A stretch of DNA of 64,000 nucleotides from Buxus sempervirens (GCA_947561395.2 OX387190.1:31118858-31182857), one strand, 5' to 3'. Positions 47,301 through 60,953 are shown, numbered from the stretch's first letter. A program made the numbers and translations. The notes: generated from the sequence alone by a model not told the origin.

Positions 47301-50300
47301 TAGGGAACTTTGTTTATAAATAGCCATGTAATCTTCTATTTTGAGTAAGGAATAAGAATAATTTTTGTATCGGGTTCTTGAAGTGAGAATCCTCTTGTTC
47401 TCTGGTAGTGGTGATACTCCACTCATTTCAAGGGTATATTTCTTGGTGGTGGTGAGACTCCATTACCAAGCCCTAGTAAAGGTTGGTGAGACTCTTAACA
47501 CTTTCTAGAGTTATCCTGCATCAGTGTTCCTTCACTGCTCTCTTCCATAGTTTCATGGTTTGATTTGTGAGTTTAATTCAATGAAAATGGGAGCAACTTT
47601 GGGCTTCACCCTTTTTCTCATTAAGGGTGCTTACATATTACTTCTCTTTTTAAGCGTTTGTCATCTTTTCAGTCCTCAAAATTCTACAAAATAACTTGAT
47701 CAACCAGTAGACACCTATCTCTCACATGCATTTCCAAGCCTCAATTAGAATGATGCTCAGCTTTAAGACCTTTCCTATTTTCATCTTGTCCAAAGCCTTC
47801 TCTTTACTTCATCAACCCTATGGTTAAATCTAAAAACCCACGAAAATTTGTAAAAAAATAAAGAAAATTGTTATTCTATCAGATCTGCCATTCTTGGATC
47901 CCTCCTAAGATCTAGGTTCCAGCAAGCCATTAGATGAACAGTGAGAGACATCTGGCACCTATGATTCCTTCAAGTAAAGTGACAGGGCCCACTTCACCAT
48001 TCCCCTTCCCCTGCTCCATTGCAGCTGCATTCCAGGATTTAGTATCCCCCTTCTCCCATATCTACATGCCAGGTCCCACTTGACCATTTTGAAATTACCT
48101 CACTCCAAGAAAAAGTCCACTTGAATTATTTTTTTTGCCACCTTGACGTGGATCTCATTCATAGGGTCTGATGATGATGACTCTACCTCTGATTGACAAA
48201 TAGTTCATTTTCCACGTAGAAGATGTTTTTCCAACTTCTGTAGTTTAGTCTTAGGCGATCAGAAATTCAAATATGTAGGCTATACTCAATGGAACACAGA
48301 GATATCTATGAGGCTATCTCCAGTCTCCAAAACCATGTCTTATCTCACTTTAAATAAACCATAACATCTTATGACTTAGAATATATTGGCAATGCTGATT
48401 TTATACATATTTACTTTCAGGCTTGACGCCATACATACATACATACATATGTATGTGAGATAGAGGATAGATCTATGAGTTATGAAAATGGAGCCAGCCC
48501 CAGTAAGAGCACCCGCAAATAATCTTCTGGCTGTCCATGAATGCTTATAATCAATTTCCTGTTTAATATAATCAGTTTGTGATTTTTGTCACTTTGAGAT
48601 TTCTCTGAGATGCAGAATAATGTTTTTGTGAAAGACATGTTTAATGTCATGCTTCTCCTCCAGACTTCTTAAGAATAACTGTTCCACTCCAATTTTGTTA
48701 CCTTTATGTGCAGGCTCTCTATTTTTGTGTTCCATTTCGTGAACAGTTACTTGAATATTATTCAAATAACAAAAATGGAGGCGACGCAGAAGAGAATCTG
48801 TTGACATGTTTGGCAGACCTATTCACACAGGTGATGTTTCAGTTGCCACTGGTATTAGGGGTTTATCATTTTTTTATTACCATCAATTAAGTATAAGTAT
48901 TCATGTTTTCCTTTTTTTTTTAATTTGCTTTAGAATTTGCTGCAAATAATTTTTCCTCAGGCTACTTCAAAAATGCAGCCATTATATATCTGCCACATTA
49001 GCATTAGATATCTAAAAGAGCAGGAGTAATTTTGGTTTTTAACTGCTGGTTTCACAGAATTTTGGGATTAGGGATTGCAAATTTCTATTTGTTTTTTCTT
49101 TTTGGGTGTATGTGAGTGTATATATGTTTTTTTTTTGGGGTAGTAGGAACAAATTGATTTTCTGAATTCCTTTTTCATATGTTGGTGTATGGTTTTGGTT
49201 TGGCTATTTCTTATAGTGGAAATGTTTTGCTAGTCACAGGGATGTGTAGCTAGTTCCATAAACTGTTGTCTTACTTCTGTGGGAATTTATCTGAAAGGAA
49301 TTTTTCCTAATATATAATGTCATTTTTTTGAACGGATAAAGGATTTTATTATCAAAATTAGCCACAAAATACGATGATGGATAATGGAGGAAAATTACGC
49401 CATGAAAGAACTATAAAAGCATAAAAATCCTACTACAAAGAAGGGAAAGATAGCAACAGAAACAACTATAATAAAGCTAACATACTAGCATCTTTGCTAT
49501 GTAAAACCAATGCATATGCTGAATCATCATTATCTATGGTGCTTCCAAAATTATATTTGGTAACAAATTACCTCTAAAGAGCTCCTATGAGCCCCACTCT
49601 TGACCTTGAGGTTAACCAGAGATTGACTTTTCTTGGTGTGTGAGGAATGAGGTGTCCATTAAAGATACAGTAGATCCAGACAAACCTCTTAGGCAGCCTC
49701 CATGAGTGTCTCCGGGAATTGTTAAGCGGTGAAATCTTGATATATAACTTGCCTTCCACCCTTGGGAATCATGTTATTCAGTATTGATACTTTTAATTCA
49801 GTAAACTGTTTTTCTATTGGCCGATAATCAGGAAGAACTTTCTGCTTTGCGGCTGTGCCATATCTATTTGTTTCTTCAGGACTGATAAGGCTTGCAAGAA
49901 CCTAAACTAATTTGAAGAAGAAATTATCCTACTAGTGCAAGATGTTAAACAACTGTGCCAACACTATGTTCAGTGGTTAAGCACAATTTCTCCATTTGGG
50001 CGTGAGATATAATGTAGGTTCTGCTAAAATTTAAAGTTTTTATCAAGGAATTTTCAATTGTCAGATTCATCGTTTATATATAGGTTTTGGATAGTTGATG
50101 ATAAATAGATTAATTAATGATAGAGAGAGAGAGAGAGAGAGAGATACAATTGACCCATGAGAGATGGGTGGGGGAAACAGAACATAGAGGAATATAAGAA
50201 CATGAACAGAAAGGACTAGGACATTAGCTTCGTATGCCCTCCCCTCAAATCCATCACCACCACGGACCAAACCTCAAGATGTCACCCCTCCCTACTAGGG

Positions 50301-53300
50301 GTGCAACTCGGTCCGGTTAAAACCGAACCCGAACCGACCCAAACCGACTTCGGTTCGGTTTTTATAATATTTGGTTCGGTTTTGGTTTGAAATATTCTAA
50401 AACCGAATTAATTCGGTTCGGTTTTGGGTTAAAGGCTTATTTAACCGAACCGAACCGAAACCCGACACCATATACATATATATTATAAATATTATATTAT
50501 ATTATATATCATAAACTTGTGAGACAAGTTTTTTGTTTTAATAATATAAAAGCTTTGACTGATGACCAAAAAATATATATACATAAAGGCTTTGACCAAC
50601 ACACGTGGTCATTGCCTTTGTCAAAATCTCTCATGAGGGGACTCAAAAAGCTTTAAAGCCTTAAAGCCTTAATTTATAGTGGTTGGGCATTGTAAGAGTC
50701 CTTTCATTGCCGATGTGGGATTCAATGGGACTCAAGGGAAGAGGCTGCCTCTTCCCTTGAGTCCTTGAGTCCCACATCGGTCAGGGAATATTTTTTTCCC
50801 TGGCCGATTGTTATAAAAGCAGCTCCCCTCCTATTTCAAACCTTACACCAAGCTTTCTCCTCTAATGGGTTAACCCTTGAAACGGTTCAAGATGGTTCAA
50901 ACTCATGAACCGATTCAACTGAAGGCAATATTAAATTTTTTAATAAAATAAAATAAGTTTATTATTTACTCTGATTTGGAATCAAACCGAATAGAACCGA
51001 ACCGAATATATGATTCGGTTTGGTTCGGTTTGGGTTTCGGATTTCTCATTTATGATTGGTTCGGTTTTCGGTTTAGTAAGAACGGTTTATATTTCGGTTC
51101 GGTTCGGTTTTGGGTTAACATCCAATAGCTTCGGTTCGGTCCTAGATTGAGCTCAAACCGGACCAAACCGACCCGACTTGCACCCCTACTCCCTACCCCT
51201 TTAAAATCAGCCTTGGAGGTTACCCATGCTGTCATCAAGGTTAGAATGGTCTCCAAAGTAGTAGAACAATTAATGTGTAAATCCTCAAATATACATCTAT
51301 GTGAGGTTGTGTGTCTAAATTTCCATTTCTCATTTGATGCAACTTGAGGACCGTGAAAGCAGGGTATGTGTAGATTCCAGTATAGTATTATTGTGAATAT
51401 TGACTTCAGTCATTGGTGGAATTCCAAGTGCAAACTGTTTCATTTGTAAAATAAGTAAGTGTTCAGGAGCCAAAAACTGTTATAAATTTCAACCCAGAAG
51501 GATAGACTTATTTCGTTGTTATTTGTGTAGCTAATCAAGTTTTAGGTTCCTTCAATTATTTTTCCAGTGATTTTTAGGCTTCTTCAATTATTTGTTTGGC
51601 TTAGCTGAACTGGAGGCCATACACCCATGCAGTGTAAATATTGTTGATTAGCCTCATTGTTGATTGCTGAAATGGTGACAAATTATTCATTATAAACAAG
51701 ATAAATTGTACATAGATGGGATTAATAGTTTGAAGAAAGAGTTCCCTAGGGTTTGATTACCAAGGGCAAGGTTTTTCATTGTGATCTTAAGAGATACTTG
51801 GTCATTGGTGTGAGGATACAATGTTTCCTGTCATTTTGATTGAAGCATTGGCTAGTATTGCTTGGCAACAAATCAAGGGTTGTTGAGGTTTTAACTTACA
51901 TAAGATTTGGTGGGAGTAATTGGAAAATTTTAATGAGTTCCAACTTCTCAAAAAATGCTAAATGCAAAAATTTGGAGGTCCTCTTGTCTTATGATGGCAA
52001 GGGAGGGCTCCAAAGAATGCTTGAAGAAACACCATGCACTCTGATACTAAGTTTGGTTATAAGTTTATCATATGAAAGAAATCAATATACTTTCTTCTAT
52101 AACATAATAATTTCTTTTATGAATTATTTTTTAATCTGGACGTAATAATTTCATTACTATCCTGCATGAAAGCATCTCTTACGATTTTAACAGTTCATTT
52201 CCCATTGCTTTGGCTATCATTTTGTGCACATTCATAAACAAACCCTGAATGTTAAATCCAGTCATAAGCTTTTCAACAATTACCTAGTTTCCCAGGTTAT
52301 TGCTTCTTGTAATTTCTACCACTAGCTTTGCCCTAACAGCAGCATTGAAGGAACTATGATTGAGGAGACCTGAAAGGGGGAAATATGTTGAAAAACATTT
52401 AATTGCTTCTTAATGTATTTGGATAAGAGCCTTGAACATTTTTTAGCCATCGGTGATTGATTGAATCTATATTTTATTTTTCATCAAAGCTGTGAAGCAA
52501 CAATAATTATTGAAGTGAATTTCAAGGGAAAAAGAAAGAAAAAAAATCGTGATTTATTAATTGTGGGTTTTTGAATAGTACATTATGTGTTGAATTATCT
52601 GTACCATTCAGAGATTTTATTCAAAACAAGTAACATTTTTTCTCTTAAGGGACAATAACAATCAAGGGAGTCCTAAAAGGAAAAAAGCATGATAATTATA
52701 TGATGGATTTTGGAACAGTAGTTTATTGGCTAAATACCTTGTTCATACTGCATATAGATTCTTCACAACAAATGGTCCAAAAAGCTAATAACTACTTTTT
52801 GGGGTCCATCAAGAAGACAATTTCCAAAGGCAGCAACCCAACATGGCATTGCACCATATACTATTATACATATTTTCTTTAAACCATCTCTGAGTTGCAC
52901 ATTCTTGGGCTTGAGGAATAGGTAATTGGAATAAGCCATCAAATGGCGTTTACTGTGATTTTAGAGATATTTTTCAAATGATATTTTTATTGTATAGTTT
53001 AAACATGGCTTCCCCCTATAAAGCTTTTGTTTGAATTAGTGATTAACTTTAATAGAATGAAAAATCCATGAAACTCATGTATTTGAATTCTTTTTTCTTT
53101 CATTATTTGAAAACGTTAAAAGAAAATTTTGATGATACATACATATTTATTAGTGGTTGACTTTACAATTTGATCCTGTGGACCAACATTTTGATCTTAT
53201 TTTGTGCAGATTAGTTCTCAGAAGAAGAAAACAGGTGTCATTGCTCCAAAGCGTTTTGTACAGAGAGTAAAGAAACAAAATGAGCTATTCCGCAGCTACA

Positions 53301-56204
53301 TGCACCAGGTATGTGCTTAACATGGAAGTGCATTTGGCTTTGACTTTAGACAGGCATTCATGGTGTGATATTTGGTAGTCCTGGAAATATTTGCCAACCT
53401 AATATTTTCACCTTTTTGTTTTTTGTTTTTTTCAATAATTGATGACTTGAACCTCATCATGAATGACATTTTGGGTATGGATTTGGCCAATCAGAGATTG
53501 ATGGTGCCCTAGCTGATTGTTTGATGCCCACAATTGTGCTGTCCATGATGCATGTCTGTCAGTGGACTTTTGACATATAGAAACTTCCTGTGGCCCTAAT
53601 GATTCACTGAAACACATGTAAATGGTAAAGGGCTATGAACAGATAAAGTCTAATATGATTCCATTAGGTTCAACTGGCTTAATGTGGTTTTTATTAACCT
53701 ATATCGTCTGTTTGGATGTGTAAGAACCCTAGGAAGAGCCACTGGTTGGAGAAGTTGGGCTTTAAAAACAAAAAAGACTTTTTGGCATTGATTGCAGGAA
53801 AGATGCGGGGATCGCTGAATTGGTCAATTATAATTGAAAGGACTTGTACACCCTTAACATGTATCCGCTAAACAAGAGAAATACAAGTTCTACACTTATT
53901 ATCTATTGTTAAATCTTTTCATTTCAAAACATGTCATGCCTATTATTATTATTATTATTTTGATCCTGCTTGTTTGGTCTGAAAATCTCCAGTTCCATCA
54001 AAAGATTGCTCTTTTTCTTGTGGTACAGCTGATATGCTGATTTCATGGAATTAGTCGATTCCAAATAGGTGCATCATGTGCAAAAACAACAAAAAATCAA
54101 CAGATCACTTATTGATACATTATATAAGAGGTTATGGGGTTTCATTTTGGAGAAGGTTGAAGCAGGTTGTGAGTGATGCCCAAGACTTTGAGCAACCAAC
54201 TTAGTGGTTAGAATTCATGATTGAACAACAACAACAAGAAACGGTTTTGGAATTCTGGTACATATCCTATTTATTAGGTAATAATAAAGAACGTAAGTGG
54301 TGTGTCTTTGAGGATAAGGAATAGAGTGCTTCCTGAATCCAAAGCTTGATTCTGGGACGGCTGTTCCACTGGTGTTCAGTTTCTGCAGATCTCAGTTGAG
54401 TTTAAGATTAAGAAGTCTCTGGGTGATCAAGGATGGATACCATCTGTAACTTCTTTTAGTTTTCTGTTTCTGTTTGTTTTGTAGTTTTAGTTCATCACTT
54501 AGACACTACCTTTTCCAGCCGTTATTTTGAATACAATTTTCTTATTACCCACCAAAAACAGAAAAAGTCCTTTTTTTGGCATGTTTGAGCGACCTTTCTT
54601 TAAAAGAGTATATACTGTACTTTATGAAGTCTTACTGATAATCATGTATTCTTCTTAATCTCTTTTCCTATTATAGCAAAGATGAATCATCTCCATGATT
54701 TTTGTGCAGGATGCCCATGAATTTTTGAATTTCTTACTTAATGAGCTTGTCGACATATTGGAGAAAGAGTCCCAAGCTGCAAAAAGTTCTTCGGAAACTT
54801 CTTCACCTTCTGAAAAGATTGCCAATGGGCCTAGGAATGCTCAGGCAAATGGTGTTCAGAAGGAGCCGCTGATTACCTGGGTTCATAAAAATTTTCAGGT
54901 TAGTTAAAATAATTTGGCAAGCTCAATCACTTTTGTATTGTTCATAATCTAAGAATCCTATTAACGAGGCAATTGATCTCTCAACTGATTGACCACTGTG
55001 AAAGAAATCATGCTTGGGTAAAAGCACCATCTTTGTTTGCCATGCATTTAGACTCCAAGTTTTCTCCATAATCACATTTTTATTTGTTTATTTCGGCTGA
55101 CATGTAGATAGCCTATTTTTATAGCATAGTTGGTAAGGATACTGAATCAGCTCTGCTGGAGCACAATTTCTCGCAGTGGAGCACAATTGCAGGATAAACT
55201 CAACATTGTGGATATCTGTTCAATTGCAGGGTATACTAACTAATGAGACAAGGTGCTTACGGTGTGAAACTGTAACAGCAAGAGACGAAACATTCTTGGA
55301 CTTGAGCCTGGATATTGAGCAGAACAGCTCAATTACAAGCTGTCTGAAAAATTTCAGCTCTACCGAAACATTGAATGCTGAGGATAAATTTTTCTGTGAT
55401 AAATGCTGCAGGTATATATTTAGCTTATTAGTCCTTAGAGTTGTAGTGTGGCATTCATGGTTTCTTAGTAGCTATATGTCTAAGGGGCTGTGCTCCCTGC
55501 CTCACGCTGCTGCCACTAAAATTCTCCATGGCTAAAATGCTCAGCTAATTGGTCAAATTCTCTCTTTCTCTATCTATCTCTCTCTCTCTCTCTCAAAATC
55601 AACCATTTTACAAGGGAGATCTAGGTAGGATTTATCAAATGGTGTCATTTCTCTCGTCTCATCTACACATTGTGGCAATCCTTGTGGCCTTCAAATTTTG
55701 GAAAGGAAGAGGCAAAAGAAAATTTTAACTGGATTTATTTGTGTTGTTAACTTTTCAAGTTGGAATTATCAAATTTCATGTTTCCTTCACACATGTAGTT
55801 TGCAGGAAGCACAAAAAAGGATGAAAATAAAGAAGCCACCTCACATCCTCGTTATCCATTTGAAGCGCTTCAAATATATTGAGCAGCTTGGGCGGTACAA
55901 GAAATTGTCTTACCGTGTTGTGTTTCCTCTGGAGCTGAAGCTGAGCAATACAGTGGAGGATGCGGATTCTGAGTATTCCCTATTTGCTGTTGTCGTCCAT
56001 GTGGGAAGTGGACCTAACCATGGACACTATGTCAGTCTTGTCAAGAGCCACAACCACTGGTTGTTTTTTGATGATGAGAATGTGGAGATGATTGATGAGT
56101 CTGCTGTGCAGACATTCTTTGGGTCTGCACAGGAGTATTCAAGCAACACAGACCACGGTTACATCCTGTTCTATGAGAGCCTTGATACTAATGGCAAGAT
56201 TTGA
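44338..56204 (+). CDS. UBP3/4-like: Ubiquitin-specific protease, UBP3/UBP4-like
   Basis: Six exons: 44338-44454, 48714-48830, 53210-53308, 54710-54898, 55230-55411 and 55799-56204, giving 369 residues (Arabidopsis UBP3 is about 371). It removes ubiquitin from proteins through a Cys-His-Asp centre: Cys box [16 protein letters not shown] with catalytic Cys32, and His box [10 protein letters not shown] with His311; Asp326/327 lie in FFDDENV. CxxC pairs at 183/186 and 230/233 form the zinc site. The N terminus MGATGSK fits an N-myristoylation pattern. Arabidopsis UBP3/UBP4 are nuclear enzymes needed together for pollen development. Introns 1 and 2 are 4.3 and 4.4 kb and hold a solo LTR, LINE pieces and a hAT element; the other introns are 0.3-1.4 kb. 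The gene converges with the TMEM135-like gene. Confidence 0.95.
44765..45450 (-). repeat. Possible LINE 3' remnant in UBP intron 1
   Basis: A plus-strand T-rich run (about 44766-44781) followed by TTGAATTTCAAAATTTATTG reads, reversed, like a LINE 3' end with AATAAA and A tail. The following ~650 bp has no clear domain. Tentative. Confidence 0.3.
47153..47523 (+). mobile_element. Solo LTR in UBP intron 1 (fossil)
   Basis: 371 bp with TGATG...CATCA ends and a perfect 5-bp duplication GTGTT (47148-47152 and 47524-47528). A TATA-like TTTATAAATAG lies at about 47311 and an AATAAGAATAA stretch at about 47350, in the order expected of an LTR. No internal part remains, consistent with LTR-LTR recombination. 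Probably Ty1/copia-type by size; looks whole as a solo LTR. Confidence 0.8.
49325..49790 (-). mobile_element. LINE 3' fragment in UBP intron 2
   Basis: The plus-strand T run at 49323-49329 followed by GAACGGATAAAGGATTTTATT reads, reversed, as a LINE 3' UTR with poly(A). Upstream on that strand is a short decayed frame (49759-49574, with [16 protein letters not shown]) of uncertain origin. 5'-truncated. Confidence 0.45.
50118..50145. repeat. (GA)n microsatellite
   Basis: About 28 bp of GA repeat in UBP intron 2, 150 bp left of the hAT element. Confidence 0.92.
50296..51188. mobile_element. hAT non-autonomous element in UBP intron 2
   Basis: Inverted ends TAGGGGTGCAACTCGG and (reversed) TAGGGGTGCAAGTCGG, with a perfect 8-bp duplication CTCCCTAC at 50288-50295 and 51189-51196. 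Both flanks have dense GGTTCGG/CCGAACC subterminal repeats. The core carries a near-palindrome at 50709-50783 with two snRNA-type promoter motifs. No transposase. Confidence 0.93.
50672..50818. promoter_or_regulatory. Mirror pair of snRNA USE-like motifs with TATA boxes
   Basis: Perfect matches to the plant snRNA upstream sequence element RTCCCACATCG occur at 50769-50779 (plus) and 50721-50711 (minus), within a near-palindrome (arms about 50709-50745 and 50746-50783). A TATAAAA at 50812-50818 (plus) and TATAAAT at 50678-50672 (minus) lie about 41 bp from the centre of each motif. Known USE-TATA spacing is shorter (about 33-34 bp for Pol II, about 24 for Pol III), so function is unproven. Similar CCCACATCG words also occur in some plant LTRs. 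Confidence 0.45.
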
Positions 56205-57227
56205 GAGGGGATTGACATTTGGTGCAGTAATTCGGTTCAGGAGTAGGTGAGTATTTTTTCAATTGTTGAACTCCTGTGTTTTTGCTATTTCTTTGATCTT
56301 TCTCCATGTTCTATGGGTAGTGATCTGAGATGATATGACGCCAAGGATGTATGCACTTTGTTGCAATGTACAGTGGACAGTGGAAGCATGCTGTCCTTTT
56401 CTCCTCCTCTTTTTTCTTGAATTTTTCTTTTTGTTCAGAAATAATGGGGAAAAATAGTGTAAATGGTGGTTAGAGAGGCCTTCATAGACTATTTTCCATT
56501 TGATGTTAATTTATAACGAGCGAGGCAATGGCTTCTAATATGTTATTTTTCTTCTTTTTCCTTTTTATCCTTTTTTTTTTTTTGCCAGTAATGTCTTATG
56601 TGCCCTGAGAAATGAGACTTTTCATGTGTGGTTATATGCCACTCCTGAGATTTGCGGATCATTCTGTTTTTTATTCAGGAGTTGCTTCCGCTTGGGATCC
56701 TTTTTTCTTTTGGTAAAGGCGAAAAGGTGTAGTTTTCTGTCCCATGTTCATGGCGGTCTTAACGGATAACAGTTCCTACTGTCAGATGTACCTCCCACGA
56801 TACGGGGAACCAAGGGCAAAAATCTATGAGTGCGGGTTGCCTTATTTGGAACCCTGGCAAATCATCGCTAGACCCACTCTCAATAACTATTTTACGATGA
56901 TGTTGGATGAGCCCCCAATTATTACGAGCAGTTCGTGTCTAAGCTGCCAAGACAGAATATAATATACGTCACCGGCTATTGGACATCACCTAAATTCGAG
57001 CATTAAACCTATTTTTCATATCATCATAAAGATTTTGAATTGCTATCGCTATGTTTTGAGGACATCAATCCATTTTAGTCCTAACAAGACCGTTTTCTTC
57101 TTATATGCAAGAGATCTTCCACAGAATAAATTAATATTGATTTTGGATTATAATTCACTGCATACAGAGCTTTCTGGGTTCACAAGAACTCTTTGTCCCA
57201 GTAGACCAAAACTCCCAGGTGACAGTT

Positions 57228-60200
57228 TTAGCTAGTTTTATGTCGCGGTGTTTCAGGTATTGGGGCTGGCACACCAAATACCCAATCGAGAACATTCAAG
57301 TACTTGGAGCGGAACACCTCCCTCTCCCGTGCATAACAGTGCATAATGATTGCTGTTGATAAACTGAATATGACCACATCAGCTCTCTTCAGCTTCTTTG
57401 ATTGTGGCAACAAACCAACATCTGCCATGCATGTGAAAAAGCTCTCAATAGCCCGTGCAAGGCAGTAGAGCGATATCTCTATTCGCCTGCTTTTCTTCTC
57501 AATTGCCAAGGCCAGGCCAGTAGGGAACTGCACATAAGCGAAAGCCATTTTTAGCCCACAGAAGAATAAATTGATTGATACCAGAGGAGGGTCGTCAGTA
57601 ACGGTTAAATACCGTTCCCATTGCCACCATTGGAATGTTACATCTCCTGAAAATTCTGAATAGAAGGCATGTCCACATCCTATAGAACAATCCCAAAGGC
57701 ACTGTCAGTGACAAAGATGTGAAATCCTAAATAAAAAATGAAACTGAATAAACTAACTTCCAGTATAGAGACTACACATCTTGACTTGGTAAGCAATAGT
57801 TAAGTTTCAACCCAAATGGTACAAAAAACCATGCTCACATAACCCACATGAAAACTTGTCATTTCACGGTTTTGGTTTTCTAAATAATTAATTTTTTACT
57901 TGATAAAATGATAAGTTTATTATGGAGGGAAATCTGAAAGAGGATTAACAGAGAGAAAAATGAAGAAAACTATGGTATTTTAGGATAAAAATAAAATTCG
58001 AGATGACGATTGCATTCTTAGTGACAATAATGAGATGTACGTTCCACAATTTTTAAGTTTACACTGAAGTTCACTATTACAAGTTTGGAAGTGCTCTACA
58101 ACGAAGTTGGTACTGAATTCACAATTAAATGGATTTGACAACCTAGCTTCCCTCTGACGTCACTGGAAGAAACAAATCACACGTCTCCCACAGACCTCAT
58201 ACATAATATCTATAGTCTTCCTGGAGTAACAGCCAAGTAAATTAAATTGCTCATCTTCAAATCATATTGGGTGGTTCCCTTATAAAAGAATTTTGAGTGC
58301 AAACACTTGTGCAAAGGACAGCAAATTTCTTATTTCACAAAATTTTTGTCCGCTAAATTAGTCTACAACAAAGATTGCCCCAACCAAGAACTCAATTACA
58401 TAAGACTACCATCAAAATTCATATTAAGAAAAGCCTCTATCAGAACAAGTAACATTCATCTGATCTTTGACTTGCTTGCATCATGATAAATGAGAGCATG
58501 CCTGAAAAATATCCTTGACTAGGAAATCCATCATGTTTCTAGCTGTCTTCACAGATGATGGAGCTCTAGCAGCTTGCATTTTGCCACAGACAATGTCAAA
58601 TGAGTTCTAATATATTATCATTCAATATATCTTTATGGATGTTGAATCTAGTAGCTCTCTTTTGGAGATCGCCTACATGGCCTGAGAAGGAATTGACATG
58701 CCATAGGATCACTCATGCAATCCAAACACAAACTCTGCAAATCTGAATTCTAGCTAATATCATTCCTGTGTTCCTGGATACAAAAACAGTCTACCTAAGA
58801 CTCCCCAACCTACAAAGGCTCAGAATATCCATCAACTCAAGCACAAAGGGGAGACAAGCTTAAAGCAATATTATGATAGGACCACAAAATCATGATGCTA
58901 AGACAAACGTGTAGAATCAACATTGCACTGTTGGAGAAATTGACAATTCTGGAGCCACCGCCGGGATTCCTAACACTAATAAGTGCACCAAAATAACTGG
59001 TAGTCACAAAGACTATAAGCTGGCATCAGAACCAAGATCCTTTTTTATCCTATCCGAACGTATGTATTAGATACCAAGACAAACTGTCTGTAATTGAAAC
59101 TGGACTCAAGTCTCGGGAATCAAACTCCTATCATATTTAAGGTTAATCATATTTGCACCTAAGCTGTAAAGCAGTTTCCTGGTGGAGAATGCAGATCAAA
59201 AAGTATTTTAGGATAGAAGACTTCATTAGGTCACATGCATCTGCAGCCCACTAGTACACACTTTATGAGGAAGGACGTTGTTCTAGACACAGAGAGAAAG
59301 GTCTTCTACACACAGATGCAGATTAAGACAGAACCAAAAACCCTACAATTTTTAAAATACGATGAAGAAGAAGCTTTTTAAACACAAAAGGTGTCAAAGT
59401 TTTACTTATAGCCATATGGCATTATAAATTTTAGAAAAATATAAATGTTGTTTTATCATAAACTAGTGGATATAGATATATTTGTACTGTCCAAGCACAG
59501 AAAATTTTGAGAACAGAACAAACATATGACTTCATGACACAGGCTTTAAATTACATGCACATCTAAGCTTGTCTACAATCCAAACAAATTAATAACTGCA
59601 ACTATTAAGCAAAGATATCAAAATAGTTTTAACATTTGGTTATAGAAGCCAGACAAACAGAATTTGTTCAACCAATCCCATGTGCTTTACATTCTTTGAT
59701 GTTTACCTTCTACTTCAAAACTTCAAGTAAATTTCCATCTGCTGCTTTCAATTTTGTAGATAGAATGCTCACTACCTTGAAAAGCATGTCAATTTCCAAA
59801 TATTGCATTATACTAAATAATATAAGCTCCAAAAAGCCACTTTTCAGTTTTATCCGGAACTTATGTTTGCATGTTGGTGCATTCATAATGTTTTATCCTG
59901 AATTTATTTTTGAATGTTGGTGCTCTTATTCGATGCAGATGAGCTCACTTATATGGAATACTGAAAGTTATTGAGACAAGAACGTTATGTCATGAAAGAA
60001 ATAGAACATCAAATACCAGATACGGAGTATTCGTTAGTCCTCTTTCCTACAAAACTTTGAATTTATTGCAAATTATGACTTAGGACTACTGATCTCGTTT
60101 AACAAGGGAAAAACACGAAGATCATGCAATTCAACCACCACATGTCATAAATAATGACCACTTAAATAAATGTTCGTGTATGAGAGCAAATAGAAGAATA

Positions 60201-60953
60201 CTAAGCATGTAAGAATAGCAGATTGAATACTGACCAGGCTGATGAACAATACACAGATAGAAACAAGCTTGATCTTGCAGTACCAAGAAGACCCTTACCC
60301 AAAATTTTATAGGGCCTGCCTAACATTGAATTGAATACAATAAAAGTGTGTTAAACATATACATTAGCAAATCAACTTCATGAAATCCAAACTGTTGTAT
60401 AAAAATTCACAAAATAATGATAATAAAAAAGGTAAACCAACTATTTCTGGAAGCCATAAAAAGAAAACTTTAGAAAGGAAGAATAGGCTGAAACCTAGGA
60501 AGTTCCAGAGTATACTTTTCTAAGATTCAAAAATTGATACAGTCAACCATGACTATTGAAGAATCAGATAATTGGTTCCTACTTTTCACAAGAGAGTTTT
60601 TATGGTCAAGAATCCAGAATTACTTATGCAACTTTCCGAGTAGATTCCTAAATGCTATGTAAGGTATTAAAGGCTATCGCTCCTCTTGAATGCAACTGTG
60701 GCCCAGCAAGTTCTTTGTAGCAATTTCAACAACGTACAGTAAATTTACAAGTTGCATCGATCAACATAATAGAATAAAAATAAATTTCAGGACACAAAAA
60801 ATAAATAATAAGATACCTTCTCAGTAGTTCTAGACGATGAACTATTAGAGCAGGAATCAAGTATACTGGAAGATAAACAGGTAGCGCTCTTCCATAGGCT
60901 TGAACAAGAAAAGAAACAAAATGAACTATGCAAGATTGATTTCCATGTAGAAT
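57228..60953 (-). CDS. TMEM135-like membrane protein, C-terminal part
   Basis: Four exons join in phase on the minus strand: 60953-60817, 60315-60235, 57679-57613 and 57527-57228 (TAA at 57230-57228), giving the last ~195 residues. Signatures: HGNQSC then QAYGRALPVYLPVYLIPALI in the first, ILGKGLLGTARSSLFLSVYC in the second, MWTCLLFRIFRRCN in the third, and FPTGLALAIEKKSRRIEISL followed by HCYAREREVFRSKYLNVLDW in the last. This is a conserved multipass plant protein that I link to the TMEM135 family from memory; in animals that family is tied to peroxisomes and mitochondria, and the plant role is not established. Upstream exons were not found in 60954-64000, so the 5' part probably lies past the right edge beyond a >3-kb intron. 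Confidence 0.85.

Noticed and set aside
49980-50040. Possible SINE box A (CAGTGGTTAAGCAC)
   Set aside because: No box B at the right distance and no tail or target duplication.
56744-56962. 72-aa frame after the UBP gene
   Set aside because: Lies in the probable 3' UTR or intergenic gap between convergent genes and matches no family I know.
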